Below, piece after piece: positions 11,032 to 21,322 of a stretch of 64,000 bases of DNA; positions within the stretch are counted from its first letter, which is position 1; every line of letters begins with the position of its first letter. Both the position numbers and the translations under genes were made by a program. The notes under the pieces were generated by a model that made no database searches, was not told the DNA's origin, and saw nothing but the letters and a program-made list of their open reading frames with translations. The DNA is from Pyxicephalus adspersus (lineage: Eukaryota; Chordata; Amphibia; Anura; Pyxicephalidae), in the NCBI RefSeq assembly GCF_032062135.1, contig NC_092859.1:86184457-86248456 (forward strand), written 5' to 3'.

Positions 11032-12053
11032 TGAGTAGGCATTTGTGGCAAATATACCCCGTGTGATCAATGCAAGAACCTAACCAAGAGGGTGAGATTT
11101 GCCTACAAGTATTACATTGGATGTGAAATTGGAGTACAGGATAAAAGCTGGGCACCTCATATCTGCTGTCAGTGGTGTTATGTTGGCCTAACACAATGGT
11201 TGAATGGGAAAAGGAATAAAATGTCTTTTGCTGTGCCTATGGTTTGGAGTGAGCCAAAAGACCATTACTCGGACTGCTACTTCTGTATAAATGAAATTGC
11301 TGGGTTTTCGAAGAAGACTAAGAAAAAATTAATCTATTGTGATTGTGAATCTGCTCTGAAGCCAGTGCCACATGATGCAGAGAATCCAGTGCCAGTCCCT
11401 CCTACATCTGTTGTTACTGACAGTGACATGTCGGATGAGGAACAGGAGGATAATTTCGATGTTAATGAATGTTATGAACCCCAGTTTGAAGAGGGTAAGC
11501 CACATTTTATAAGCCAATCAGATTTAGATGATCTAGGTAGGGACCTGAAGTCTGAACTGTTAGCCTCCAGATTAAAGAAGTGGAATTTGCTACAAAAAAG
11601 AATGACAACCTCACACTTTTGTGATCGTCACACAAAGTTCACAGGATATTACAGGCTGGAAAACAACATTTGCTTCTGTACCAATGTGAGTAGTCTGATG
11701 ATGGAGTAAAGCTGCGTACACACTTCCAATTTTTGTCGTTGGAAAGGATCTTTCACGATCCTTTCCAACGACAAGGGAGTGCACGATGCATGACACCGAC
11801 ACGACACCGACTGTACACACGGCAGATTTTCGCCCGATAATTGGCCGATGCCGATTATCGGGCGATAAAAATGTGACGTGTGTGCGTAGCTTTAGACTGC
11901 GGATACATACCAGAGCAGTGGAGATTGTTCATAGACCTGAGCAAAAGCAAGTTTGAAAGCTGTATTGCTGCATAAAGGTAACAAATAACCTTCTGTTCCT
12001 CTTGCTCATGCTGAGGGAATGAAAGAGACATACGAATCCATGGAGGTCATTTT
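11032..12053 (+). pseudogene. Broken coding sequence of the Cys-motif family (copy B)
   Basis: The open part (about 11044-11709) encodes CGKYTPCDQC, then QDKSWAPHICCQWC, FAVPMVWSEPKDHYSDCYFC, an acidic DSDMSDEEQEDNFD stretch and a segment ending CFCTNVSSLMME. Homology resumes after the nested MITE with PEQWRLFIDLSKS and then KETYESMEV, up to the gap at 12054. A stop just before the first Cys motif, the MITE, a frame change across the insertion and further stops after it make it non-functional. It aligns with copy A from the CGKYT/CGRFT motif to QDKSWAPH. Repeated Cys pairs suggest a zinc-binding N-terminus; the function is unknown to me. Confidence 0.65.
11707..11894. mobile_element. Two-hairpin MITE inserted in copy B
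   Basis: A 188-bp insert with imperfect 17-bp terminal inverted repeats, TAAAGCTGCGTACACAC and TAAAGCTACGCACACAC, and TA at both edges. Inside are two stem-loops: perfect 18-bp arms at 11733-11750 and 11757-11774 (loop TTTCAC), and 11-bp arms at 11831-11841 and 11854-11864. A TA duplication would fit Tc1/mariner or a related superfamily; no coding capacity. Confidence 0.75.
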
Positions 12054-12638
12054 NNNNNNNNNNNNNNNNNNNNNNNNNNNNNNNNNNNNNNNNNNNNNNN
12101 NNNNNNNNNNNNNNNNNNNNNNNNNNNNNNNNNNNNNNNNNNNNNNNNNNNNNNNNNNNNNNNNNNNNNNNNNNNNNNNNNNNNNNNNNNNNNNNNNNNN
12201 NNNNNNNNNNNNNNNNNNNNNNNNNNNNNNNNNNNNNNNNNNNNNNNNNNNNNNNNNNNNNNNNNNNNNNNNNNNNNNNNNNNNNNNNNNNNNNNNNNNN
12301 NNNNNNNNNNNNNNNNNNNNNNNNNNNNNNNNNNNNNNNNNNNNNNNNNNNNNNNNNNNNNNNNNNNNNNNNNNNNNNNNNNNNNNNNNNNNNNNNNNNN
12401 NNNNNNNNNNNNNNNNNNNNNNNNNNNNNNNNNNNNNNNNNNNNNNNNNNNNNNNNNNNNNNNNNNNNNNNNNNNNNNNNNNNNNNNNNNNNNNNNNNNN
12501 NNNNNNNNNNNNNNNNNNNNNNNNNNNNNNNNNNNNNNNNNNNNNNNNNNNNNNNNNNNNNNNNNNNNNNNNNNNNNNNNNNNNNNNNNNNNNNNNNNNN
12601 NNNNNNNNNNNNNNNNNNNNNNNNNNNNNNNNNNNNNN
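12054..12638. other. Assembly gap (585 N)
   Basis: A run of N inside copy B of the Cys-motif family. The true length may differ. Confidence 0.99.
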
Positions 12639-12934
12639 GGCTACTACTGCTGGTCTCTGCAACGGGAGGCAGCGGAGAGCCACAAACGCAAAAGCAAGTG
12701 CCTGAAACACTCTTGAAGTATACATGTGTGTTAAAAAAGGACTCACGCGAATTATGTGTATTGTATATGGTATTACAACATTTACGTTTTTGAAATGTCA
12801 TTGAACTTTGAGGCAAAAGTTAGTTATGTATAGAGATTACATAGTAACTGCGGAACGGGAGAATGTAGCTAATCGCGTCTATACGCGTAATTACCTCTAG
12901 TCAAAATCAGACTTCAGATTTGGATTCAGCACAC

Positions 12935-14364
12935 TTGACTTAGTATTGGACACATGGATTAGACCAAGTAGCAAACAATATTTATTTTTTGTGATGCAGC
13001 AGTTTTGGTCAGAAATGTCTTTTTAACTAATACTTTTGGGTTTTTTGTGCTTCCCTCCCTAAGTGGACTAGTCATTTCCCATTTAGGGCTAGTAATGGAA
13101 TGCTAGGTGTATGGATGGTCTTAAATTTAACTAGTTCGGTCCTGAGAATGGGAAGGGAAAGGGATTAACCCTGGCTTTCTGTTCTCTCCTGCAATGACAC
13201 AATTTAAACACTGCTGTGGAAAAATGTAAACTATTTTCTCCACGTACAGGAGCCCTGGCTTACTTACTCTTTGTTGGTATGATTAACTTATTGATTTGTT
13301 CTTCTTTATGGTAGATGGGGCCAATAAATTCTCTCTTCTGCTTTTATTTTTTGTCTGCAAACAGGGCCAATGATTGAACATTACTCACTTTACTAAGAAT
13401 GTGCCCTCCTCACTCCAGCCCTAGACAGCATACTCCAAAAAGTCAGACTCTGCTATAAATAGTACTTTGGATGGTCTTTGCATGCATACTTTTAGCATGG
13501 TGGAGGATGGCAGGATAGTGTGAGGGTTTACCCTAAATATTTGTGTAAGGTATATAGTAGGAAAAACCTGAAACTTTTAGATGACAATATTCTGCTCTAA
13601 TTTGACATTTATCTAGACTTCAAGTACATTTATACTATATTTGAAATGATTTAACAACATATTATATATAAAGTATATGTTTATTGAGTAGAGCGGTTTG
13701 CAAAACATAAATATATTAATACATGGCTTTTCCAACAGCTGCAGTACGCAATACAATTTTAATAATTTTTTTTCTTCCTCCTTCTTTTACCAGCTAACTG
13801 CATTCATGCATATTTGTTCCTTTCTCTAGACAGATAATTACAACTTTGGAATGTTCTAAAAAAAAATTCCAGGTTTGTGTTGCTGTTTTCTATTGTATAA
13901 ATGATTCCCCAACACTCCTTACCTTCAGCCCTGTTATATAGACCTCTACTGTACAACCCTGTGAAGCACTGTACACAATGTACTAGCTCCTACAGCCACT
14001 TACCTTAATAATTCCTTTGACTGCTCCATTCCCCTCTTGATGGCTGGAACCAGTCACCAACCATATGAATGCATAGGCTGAGGGGTATTCATGCACAGAA
14101 ATTGCTGGATGAAGCAAGAATTTTTTTCGGCAAACCCTGTGTGACACTGCATAGGGCTTCACAATAAAAATCTCAACGTTGAAGGCTAAAGTGTTTGGGT
14201 ATGTGGCTAACACTGAGGTGTGGGGGAAGGCTTTAAAACACAAATTAAATAAACAATTTTACTGAAGCTTAGCAGGTGCTAGAATATAGAATGTGGGCTA
14301 AACTTTCCAAGCAAGAAAAAAATCTTCAGTTATGGTATGCTTTTTCCTTCAGTTATAATTTCTT
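12935..14364 (-). other. LYZ 3' untranslated/flanking sequence
   Basis: No other gene is seen. On the minus strand AATAAA candidates occur, for example at 13348-13343, but the true poly(A) site of LYZ cannot be chosen from sequence. Confidence 0.4.
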
Positions 14365-14437
14365 TTAATAGTCAAGACCACAACCTTTAATCCATTTAGA
14401 CAAATCCGTTCCTTTGCAATGGTTTCTCCATCCAACC
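14365..14437 (-). CDS. LYZ: LYZ coding exon 4 with stop
   Basis: Starts after a long pyrimidine tract and TTTGCAG acceptor and completes the Trp codon. It encodes [20 protein letters not shown] and three further residues before TAA. It contains the last two of the eight cysteines. Confidence 0.94.
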
Positions 14438-17400
14438 CTGCAAAAAAAAATGTAAACAGTTTCAGTACTGGTTTTAAATATACATTTGTCATGGTATTAT
14501 TAAGGTAATAAAGCTTTTCTGAAAATAAAGGAAAGAGTGTGATAATCTTTTAGCAGAACTTTACCACTTGCTGTTCAATAGAAACTTACACTTGTATTCC
14601 ATTAAGTGGAAAGTAGGAGGATCTGCATGCTCTAATGGCATTATATGTCCCAGTCATGTAATAGGGAATAAGTTGCCAAGAAAGCACTGAGCCAACCATA
14701 TAACCATGGAAAGGTTTCACGAGAATAGTGGAAAAGCATTTTGTTTCTTTGTGTGGTTATCTTACATACATTGTCATTTATCCCTATAGAGCAAGCAAGT
14801 TTTGTTTTTTGACATACCAAACTGTAGCAAATCTCAGGGATGTTCATGTAACAGCTGAGAAAAGTAAATAAAATCCTAAATACCCAAACAGATTTATCTG
14901 TTTAGAACTAAAGTTATGGTGTCTACTACTCACCATGCATTCATGCCCTTAGGATCACGCACCACACGCTTTGCGCAATTCACAGACTCCGAGATGTCAT
15001 CAGATAGAAAAGCTGTAAGAAACATTACTGTTTTATCAGGACGTAATATTCAAATGTGTTATCTGTGTTTTAGTTCAAGTTATTTTGTAAATGTTTTGCA
15101 ATAAATCTGGATCTTCTAAATTAGAATTAACCATCAAACTAAAAATCTCTATGACTGGTTATCATCGTATTAGGCAAGTAAATATGTGCAGAGGAATTAA
15201 TGCAGACTGGATCCAATTGTCACTGCCTTGGACTGACTACAGACACATGTAGAACCTCCAGGTAGGGAGCTGGCTATGCAATACTGATTCTGAGTTGGCA
15301 CTAATAAAGAGTAATTCCCAGCAGGTCTGCATACATAGAGATCCCATGGGGGATCTTCACGTTAAAGTGAAGCTATACTGAAACGCAATGCTAGTTTTTA
15401 CTGCTACTCTTTAAGAACAATATGGAACCCCTAATATGAAACCCTTTGACATGGCACTTCATATTCATAATCTTCACAACCAACAACATGTTTTTTGGTG
15501 TCTCCTGGGAATCTGCTATTTATCAAATATCGGCAGAAGCCTAGTGAATTTTTCAGAAGTAAATTACAGGGGGATTTCCAATGAAAAGTAGCAAACTGAA
15601 GACTCAAAGTTATTCTTCCATAACCCTTTTTTATAAACTCAGGGTTCATTTACATTTTTGCCTTGCTATTTGTATGAAGTACACTGTAACTCGTGTAACT
15701 ATGATTTGAGAGCAGTGTCAGAACAGCGTGTTATTAGCAGGATCACTGGGAGAAAATATAACAAAAAACTAACACAGCCACCATATCACGGGACTGGTAT
15801 GCTGCATAATATTACATTTTCTGAGAGTTTAGATATATTTTGTTAAAACCTAAGAATATGGATTAGGTTGAAGAAAGAGAGGCTTGGCTTGTAAGCCCAA
15901 TGTAATAAAAACATTAATAACCATAGTCAATTTAAATATTTTTTTTAATCACTAGAAGGTAATTTATCTCTCTTCTATGCTTGTAAAAGGTCTGACTGCC
16001 AAGATTTTGTTAACCTTGTAGTTGTGTGTTTACTGGTGCATTTGTACTGAGACTACTGTTATATATACCCTAATAAAACGTGTATATTAGGAGACTTCAA
16101 ATTTACCTCTCAATGCAATGTTTGAATGAACTGATAATAGAGGATAGCTGTTTAAAATATAAATAATTCCAAGCTTATTTTGTTGGTTAAAAAGGTGCAA
16201 CTTTTCAAGCCAATGTAACAAACATGGATGTTAGCTACAGTATTACATACACTGTCTGTATAAATGCAACAAAGTTTAAATTGGAGAGTTTTTTGACATA
16301 AAAACATAAAGTGTCAATAAGGATCATTTCATTTGTTTAGCGTCTAATAGCTGCCAACCACATATTTTTTTCCATTGCATGTATCAAAGGGCCCTATAAA
16401 TTCAAAATTAAATTTGTGAAAGGCTAAGGTATGATAAAGACAATAAGGTTGATGATAAAAAAAAAAAGTTTGTTGTAGTTGGAGAAAAATTGCCTTTACA
16501 TTATAGTTAATAATGTAAAAAGAACAATGCTTAGTGTTTGCAGGGCATTTAACCCAAAAGGAAGTTACAACCCTTCACAATTCTATTAAAAATGAATAAC
16601 AACTTACAAAGCACAGAATTACTTGTTAGGCTTCATTTAGGCCTACAATAGGAGTATGTGTATTAAATAACCCTGGATGTGATGATAAATCTATAGGCCT
16701 TGTGTTATGGGTGTTGTCAAATATTGTTCAAGTCAGAAAGGAAAAAACACACAAATAAAGTTGCTTAGCACCATATACTGTTTCAGTCAACAGTGGTTTA
16801 CCACTTTGCAGCTTGTGCTGGCTCCCTCCATTAAAAAAATCGGATTGCTTTGAATATAGGAACTGAGCTGATTAGTAGGCAGAAGCACTTGTACTGTGAA
16901 GAGCTTGCTCCCTAATTAAAAAGTAACTTTATCTTGGTGTTCAAAGTTATCTTTTTTAGATAATGTCTCATCCAGGTCATTGCTTTCCAAGTCAGTCTGC
17001 AAACAGGGTGTATTGTTAGAACAAATGTTCAGAGAAAGTACTAGTAAATATTTGTATTTCTTGATACATTTTTTGTCACTTACCTTTTACCAGGATAGAT
17101 ATCTAGTTGTGTTTCTGAACTTATATATTTTAGTTAGGGTAAATACCCCTGTACTTTTTATTATCCTTGTTGTTATTACTATTTATTGCTCTGAACTTTC
17201 TTATATGTTTGAAAATGCTCTGAAAAAAACAAATATATATATATATATAAAAGTTGTATTACCTGTGAAACATTTTACAGCAAATAACTTACCCGAACAA
17301 TCAATATTACAAGCATTGTGAGCTCCTGGGGTTTTGTAATCATTACACCACCACCGACTGTTTATTTGAAGAATACCATAATCTGTGCTGTTGTCTCCTG

Positions 17401-18442
17401 GATTGAAGTTTTTGCTCTGTGTGTTGAAGGAACTCTCGTAAAAAGCTGTGCAAACCCCTGAAATTCATTGAAAAGTTTTAAATATATGAAGAAATGCTAA
17501 TTACAAACATTGAATGCTATATTTGTGGATCAGACGAAAAGATCTATTAGATGAAAATCCTTTAGTAATTAGTAAAATCTGACTTGTGAATTAACTGTAC
17601 TAAGGAAAAGAAGAAATAATTGAGTACTGATTTGCAACAAACTCACTTTAACCCTTGGGCTACACAGAGAAATTTTGCTTTTACAAATAGAACATTTTAC
17701 TAGACACCAAACGTACTATTTAGAGATACTACAAGCATTTTAGAGACTAAAATATCTTTTATAACACTATTATTAAAAAAACAAAAATAAATCTGTTGAC
17801 TTTAGCCTTTCAATCATGTGCAAGCACAAATAATAGGTCTTTCTACACTTTCTGGGATGTGGTTAGGTGTCCTTTGCAAAATTTCTACCACATTTACTAG
17901 GAGTGAATCATCCCATGCGGAGTCCTACATGTGAATATATTTAAACTGGCAAGCCCTTGGGTGAATAAAACTAATTAATACTATATGAAAGTTTAGTGTG
18001 ATCACATTGTTTTCTTTTTTTCCATACTTTATACATGTGTCTTTACCTCCATCTTTGAGATAAAACAACAATAGGTATGGTTTTCCCAAGAAAGGGCTGG
18101 AGTTGTCTGTTCTGATCTGGACATTTCGCTACATTATCTTGTAAACTATATCTTACAATGGCAAGTTCTTCCTAATGCTATTTTACTAACTGTTCTCTGG
18201 AAAGTCTCCTGTGCATTAGTTAAGGTCTTTTATATTCAACAAGAAATAGAACTTGGAAGTACCAATATAGGTGCCAAGTGTTAGTACAAAAAATACTTAC
18301 AGTTTGCTAGGCTATATCCTTTATATCCATCCAGACCCTGTCCTTTCATGACTTTTGCAAGCTCACATCTCTCAAACGTTTTTCCTTTGGATAATGCAAT
18401 TGTTAGGAGAAGGACTCCTAGGATTTGCATCAGAGACTTCAT
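14365..18442 (-). CDS. LYZ: Lysozyme C (c-type lysozyme), complete four-exon gene
   Basis: The coding exons are 18442-18301, 17457-17293, 15012-14934 and 14437-14365 (142, 165, 79 and 73 bp). All three introns are GT-AG with consistent phase and join to 152 codons plus stop. The protein has a hydrophobic signal peptide of about 20 residues, then a mature chain of about 132 residues starting [10 protein letters not shown]. The eight cysteines of c-type lysozymes are present. In mature numbering the catalytic Glu35 (AFYESS) and Asp53 ([13 protein letters not shown]) are both kept. The product is a secreted enzyme that cleaves the beta-1,4 bond between MurNAc and GlcNAc in peptidoglycan. Exons 2 and 3 have the same lengths as in human LYZ. 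Only two of four alpha-lactalbumin-type calcium ligands are acidic (Asp88, Glu91), so it is probably a non-calcium lysozyme. It looks intact and functional. Confidence 0.96.
14934..15012 (-). CDS. LYZ: LYZ coding exon 3
   Basis: A 79-bp exon between a TTACAG acceptor and a GTGAGT donor, the same length as the human exon. It encodes [20 protein letters not shown] and the following helix up to the first two bases of the Trp codon in NAW. The loop aligned with the alpha-lactalbumin calcium site keeps only two acidic ligands. Confidence 0.94.
17293..17457 (-). CDS. LYZ: LYZ coding exon 2 (catalytic exon)
   Basis: A 165-bp exon between an ATTTCAG acceptor and a GTAAGT donor. It carries both catalytic residues, Glu35 and Asp53, and the WWCND segment of the active-site cleft. 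Residue 34 is Tyr, where human lysozyme has Trp and hen has Phe. The exon starts by completing the Trp28 codon. The 2280-bp intron that follows is AT-rich and shows no other coding signal. Confidence 0.95.
18301..18442 (-). CDS. LYZ: LYZ coding exon 1
   Basis: Forty-seven codons plus one base, from ATG at 18442 to a GTAAGT donor just below 18301. It encodes the signal peptide ([20 protein letters not shown]) and the start of the mature enzyme through SLAN. The first base of the next Trp codon sits at the exon end. The following intron is 843 bp. Confidence 0.95.
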
Positions 18443-18487
18443 GGCTGATGATATGGCAGCAAATGTAATAGAGAGATAAAGTGCTTT

Positions 18488-18500
18488 ACCATATAAAAAC
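18488..18500 (-). promoter_or_regulatory. Possible TATA-like element of LYZ
   Basis: On the minus strand the sequence GTTTTTATATGG lies about 50 bases upstream of the LYZ ATG, at a distance that would fit a TATA element with a short 5' untranslated region. The match to TATAAA is imperfect, so this is a weak call. Confidence 0.3.
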
Positions 18501-19735
18501 TCTGCTCATTTCCCCACCTCTAAGAATATCATGCAAAACTTCCTCATTCCAATACTTGCTGAACTAATATTTGTATTACTCTCAGAATATACCCTACCAA
18601 GGCTTTTGTATATTTTACATTCCTAAACCAAAGGTTGATGTCATTCAGTCTTGTTTTTTCAGTTTTTTGTTTTAGACTCTAAAGAAGTGGTTCTACAAGG
18701 GAAAGTTTTCTAACCTAACAAGAAATTTTTATAATGTAGCTATTGTGTTTCAAATATAGCAAACATTTTCCTAGTGAAAGATCATTCTCAGTTATGTATA
18801 TTAAACAACCAATAAAAGGAAGCACACTGAGCAATGCCAATTACCAATAAAACCAAAGTCACAAAGAGAACATTTTTTCCTAGGCATTAGGAAAACTGAA
18901 TAGCATCTGCAGGTTTAATAAATACCCTGCATCCAGCACCCTCAGTTTTCTCATTAAATTCACAAATGCAATTAGAGGTATCAGATAACTATATATTGCA
19001 GCATCCTGCAAGTCATTTTACACTTTCAATGGGGTGCCTATTACGGGGAATCTGCCTGTCACTGGGGTACCCATTATTGGGGAATTTGCCTGTTACTGGG
19101 GAATCTTTTCTCTTCATCTGCAGCATTCTCTGCCTAACTATTTATGGACTGCAGCACTGTTTCTTATTTCTGGACATACCACAACACTAAGAAAATTCTA
19201 TCTGGGAATCTTCCATAATGAATAGTTGCACACTTTTAAGCACTCATACTACATCTATCATAAATGAAAGATCCACCTTTCACCAACCTAAGTGTCAAAC
19301 TCCTAAGCCTTCTAAAATAAATATCCAAGTTATTTTACCTGATGTTTCCCCTGAAGAAACCTTTTGGCAAAACGCGTTGGGTATAAAAACATCTATTTAG
19401 TCTATGTATCATGCTTGGGAAGATGAACCACTAGGAGGTGCTATGGATTGTTGAGTGGTGGTGTGAGCTTTAAGAAGGGCCAAGGCGCAGAATTTGGTCT
19501 TCTGCAGAGCCTCTAGAGGTGAGGGTGTTGCACTCACCTTTGGCACACCAGGATGGGCAAACAATGTGAGGTGTGAGGTTGGTCCTTGGGCACACCAGGG
19601 TGGGCAAACAATGTGAAGTACTGAATTAGCGGGCTATAGATTAGTCAAAGCAGGCTGGAGTCAGGGCATGCAGAAAAATGGCAAGGTCAGAAACAACCAT
19701 GGTTCTAGTAACAGAAGGCCAGGATAAACACCGGT
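18501..19735. other. Spacer upstream of LYZ with short repeats
   Basis: No gene is seen. Near 19025-19115 a short degenerate tandem of GGGGAATCTGCCTGTCACTG-like units occurs, and CAAAACGCGTTGGG near 19367 is a common frog repeat phrase. At 19545-19615 two copies of GGCACACCAGGATGGGCAAA followed by CAATGTGA occur in tandem. Confidence 0.4.
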
Positions 19736-19861
19736 GACACGGGGGTCACCGAAGACACAGGTAAACACAGGAGACAGTGGAAGACAGTAGAGGCATGGGC
19801 GACACAGGGGTCACTGAAGACAGAGAGGAATGCAGGAGACAAAGGAAGAGACGGGGGATGC
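19736..19861. repeat. 65-bp tandem duplication
   Basis: Two diverged units start with GACACGGGGGTCACCGAAGA (19736) and GACACAGGGGTCACTGAAGA (19801), a 65-base period. The array lies directly left of the hAT element at 19887. Confidence 0.6.
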
Positions 19862-19886
19862 TGGAACAACATGACAGAAGTTACAC

Positions 19887-20205
19887 CAGGGGTAGGCAAA
19901 CTCCGGCCTTTAGGCCAGATACGGCCTAGCCAGTAGTCCGGTCCGGCCTAACGCCTCCCTGGTCGATCTGGCCTCATGCCTCCATTCCCTAGTTACCGCG
20001 GCCGGCATTAACACTTCCGCCACCGGAAGTAAGGGGACATAAGGGGACATTCCCTCTCCTCCGTATGCATTGCAGAGGGATTTTCTTTCAGGAGTGTTCC
20101 TGGTTGGGGTGGAGCCATCAGCGCTGGACTCAAGAGAGAGTCTGGCCTAGTGTGCCTTCTTGACCTCCTAAAATGGCCTAGTAGCCAAAAAAGTTTGCTG
20201 ACCCA
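19887..20205. mobile_element. Non-autonomous hAT element with 8-bp target duplication
   Basis: The left end CAGGGGTAGGCAAACT and the right end AAGTTTGCTGACCCA are inverted. They are flanked by AGTTACAC (19879-19886) and AGCTACAC (20206-20213), an 8-bp duplication with one difference. The right third matches the end of the BED-finger hAT fragment at 54534-54635 (CTAGTGTGCCTTCTTGACCT), so the two are related. Confidence 0.8.
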
Positions 20206-20560
20206 AGCTACACAATGGAATTGGTAGGGGAACAGCAGACAGGACAACAGGGGGTTAGAACAGAAGCTGGACTGAGAAACACTCAATTAGGCAACAGCTG
20301 TGTATGAACCACTTCAGCAGGGCTAGGGAACTCAGCAGTAGTCTGAAGACACATTGCTTAAACACTGAGCACTGTGTTTGAGCCAGCTAAATAGCCAGGG
20401 ACTATTAAGAGGCTAATTGGCTGGTGGATGGGGTGATACGTATTAAACTTGGAAGAGAAGGCGCACCCAGAGTCAGAACTGTCTGCATGCACAGGAGAGA
20501 TATGCCGGCACTATAGCATTCTTGTTTTCCAAGGGCTCTTCCACATTTTTATTAAGATAT
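20206..20560. other. Unassigned repeat-like sequence between hAT element and LTR
   Basis: Continuation of the sequence interrupted by the hAT element. It resembles untranslated or LTR-type repeat DNA but no family could be fixed. Confidence 0.35.
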
Positions 20561-21322
20561 TGTAAGGAACTTACCTGTCCTGCAAGCCCGCGGTGTCCCT
20601 GAAGATCGCAGCTGCAGAGGGAGACACCGCTGCAGCAGGCAGCATGGCCGAGGCTGCTGCCCTGCTCGCAGCATGTCTCTCTCTGCAGGCGGAGGGATCC
20701 GTTCTGGCCAAACTACTGTTCGGCCAGGCGGCATCCCTTGCATTTTTATGGACGTGATTACAAGTCCTGTTCTCAGCACTCCTTTGGATGTGCAAAGTAG
20801 GGCACGTCCCAGGGGTGCTGTGGGAAGAGGTGCGCGCGCTACCACGCGTGCCTCTTGTACTCCCCGAAGGCGTGGCACTCGGCTGCCTCGCCGCGGGGCG
20901 GGACATAGTTGGTTTTGAATTCAGTTACCCTCCAATCAAATCATTGGTCACTCTGGCCTTTTAAGGAGAACCTGTCCTGAACACCATTGCCCGCTATAAG
21001 CCTCTGTGAACACAGTCTGCTTGGGTGCGTCCTTTGTGTTAGTTTATGTTAATCCAGTTTGTCATTCCCATAGCGACCTGGTCTGAAACCTGACTTATGC
21101 CTGAACTCTGCCTGCCCTGACCTCGGATTGTTTGTGACCACTCTTGTCTGCTGCCTGCCCTGACCTCGGATTGTTCCTGACCTGCCTTTGCCTTACCCTC
21201 CTGTACTACGCTAATCGGACTTATCATCTGTAAATAACCCTTGTCCTGTTTTATGACTATAATAAAACTTGATAAAAGGATTCTTGGAGAAGGCTGTGGT
21301 TTGTGTGCCCAGGCGCATTACA
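20561..21322 (+). mobile_element. Solo LTR with 5-bp target duplication
   Basis: A 762-bp segment begins TGTAAGG and ends GCATTACA, so the ends are TG...CA with a perfect TGTAA/TTACA inverted repeat. It is flanked on both sides by GATAT (20556-20560 and 21323-21327). Inside are a GC-rich U3-like part, a TATAAG box (20995-21000) and an AATAAA signal (21261-21266) in the order expected for a plus-oriented LTR. A 25-bp perfect repeat occurs at 21108-21132 and 21151-21175. No internal retroelement genes adjoin it, so it is a solo LTR. A 5-bp duplication fits Ty3/Gypsy or some endogenous retroviruses. Confidence 0.85.

Larger units (their letters stand above)
10702..12934 (+). mobile_element. Copy (B) of the Cys-motif family bounded by inverted repeats
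   Basis: The degraded gene at 11032-12053 lies between a perfect 22-bp inverted repeat, GTGTGCTGAATCCAAATCTG plus AA at 10702-10723 and its complement at 12913-12934. The similarity decays inward, as expected for element ends. Inside are a promoter-like block, the broken coding sequence, a nested MITE and a 585-bp gap. This arrangement suggests a DNA-transposon-like unit, but no transposase signature is recognised and the target duplication is unclear. Confidence 0.5.

Noticed and set aside
11929..12816. Long open frames across runs of N (also 27173-28439, 29832-30155, 48789-49261, 53970-54753)
   Set aside because: They are open only because N codons are read as X. The flanking residues carry no common protein signal, except the L1 frame entering the gap at 48804 and the hAT remnant right of 54486.
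16980..17321. 113-codon plus-strand frame overlapping LYZ exon 2
   Set aside because: Antisense to a solid exon, low-complexity, with no homology recognised.
20552..20918. Overlapping 81-111-codon frames in GC-rich DNA
   Set aside because: They lie in the U3-like part of the solo LTR and are explained by GC-rich composition.
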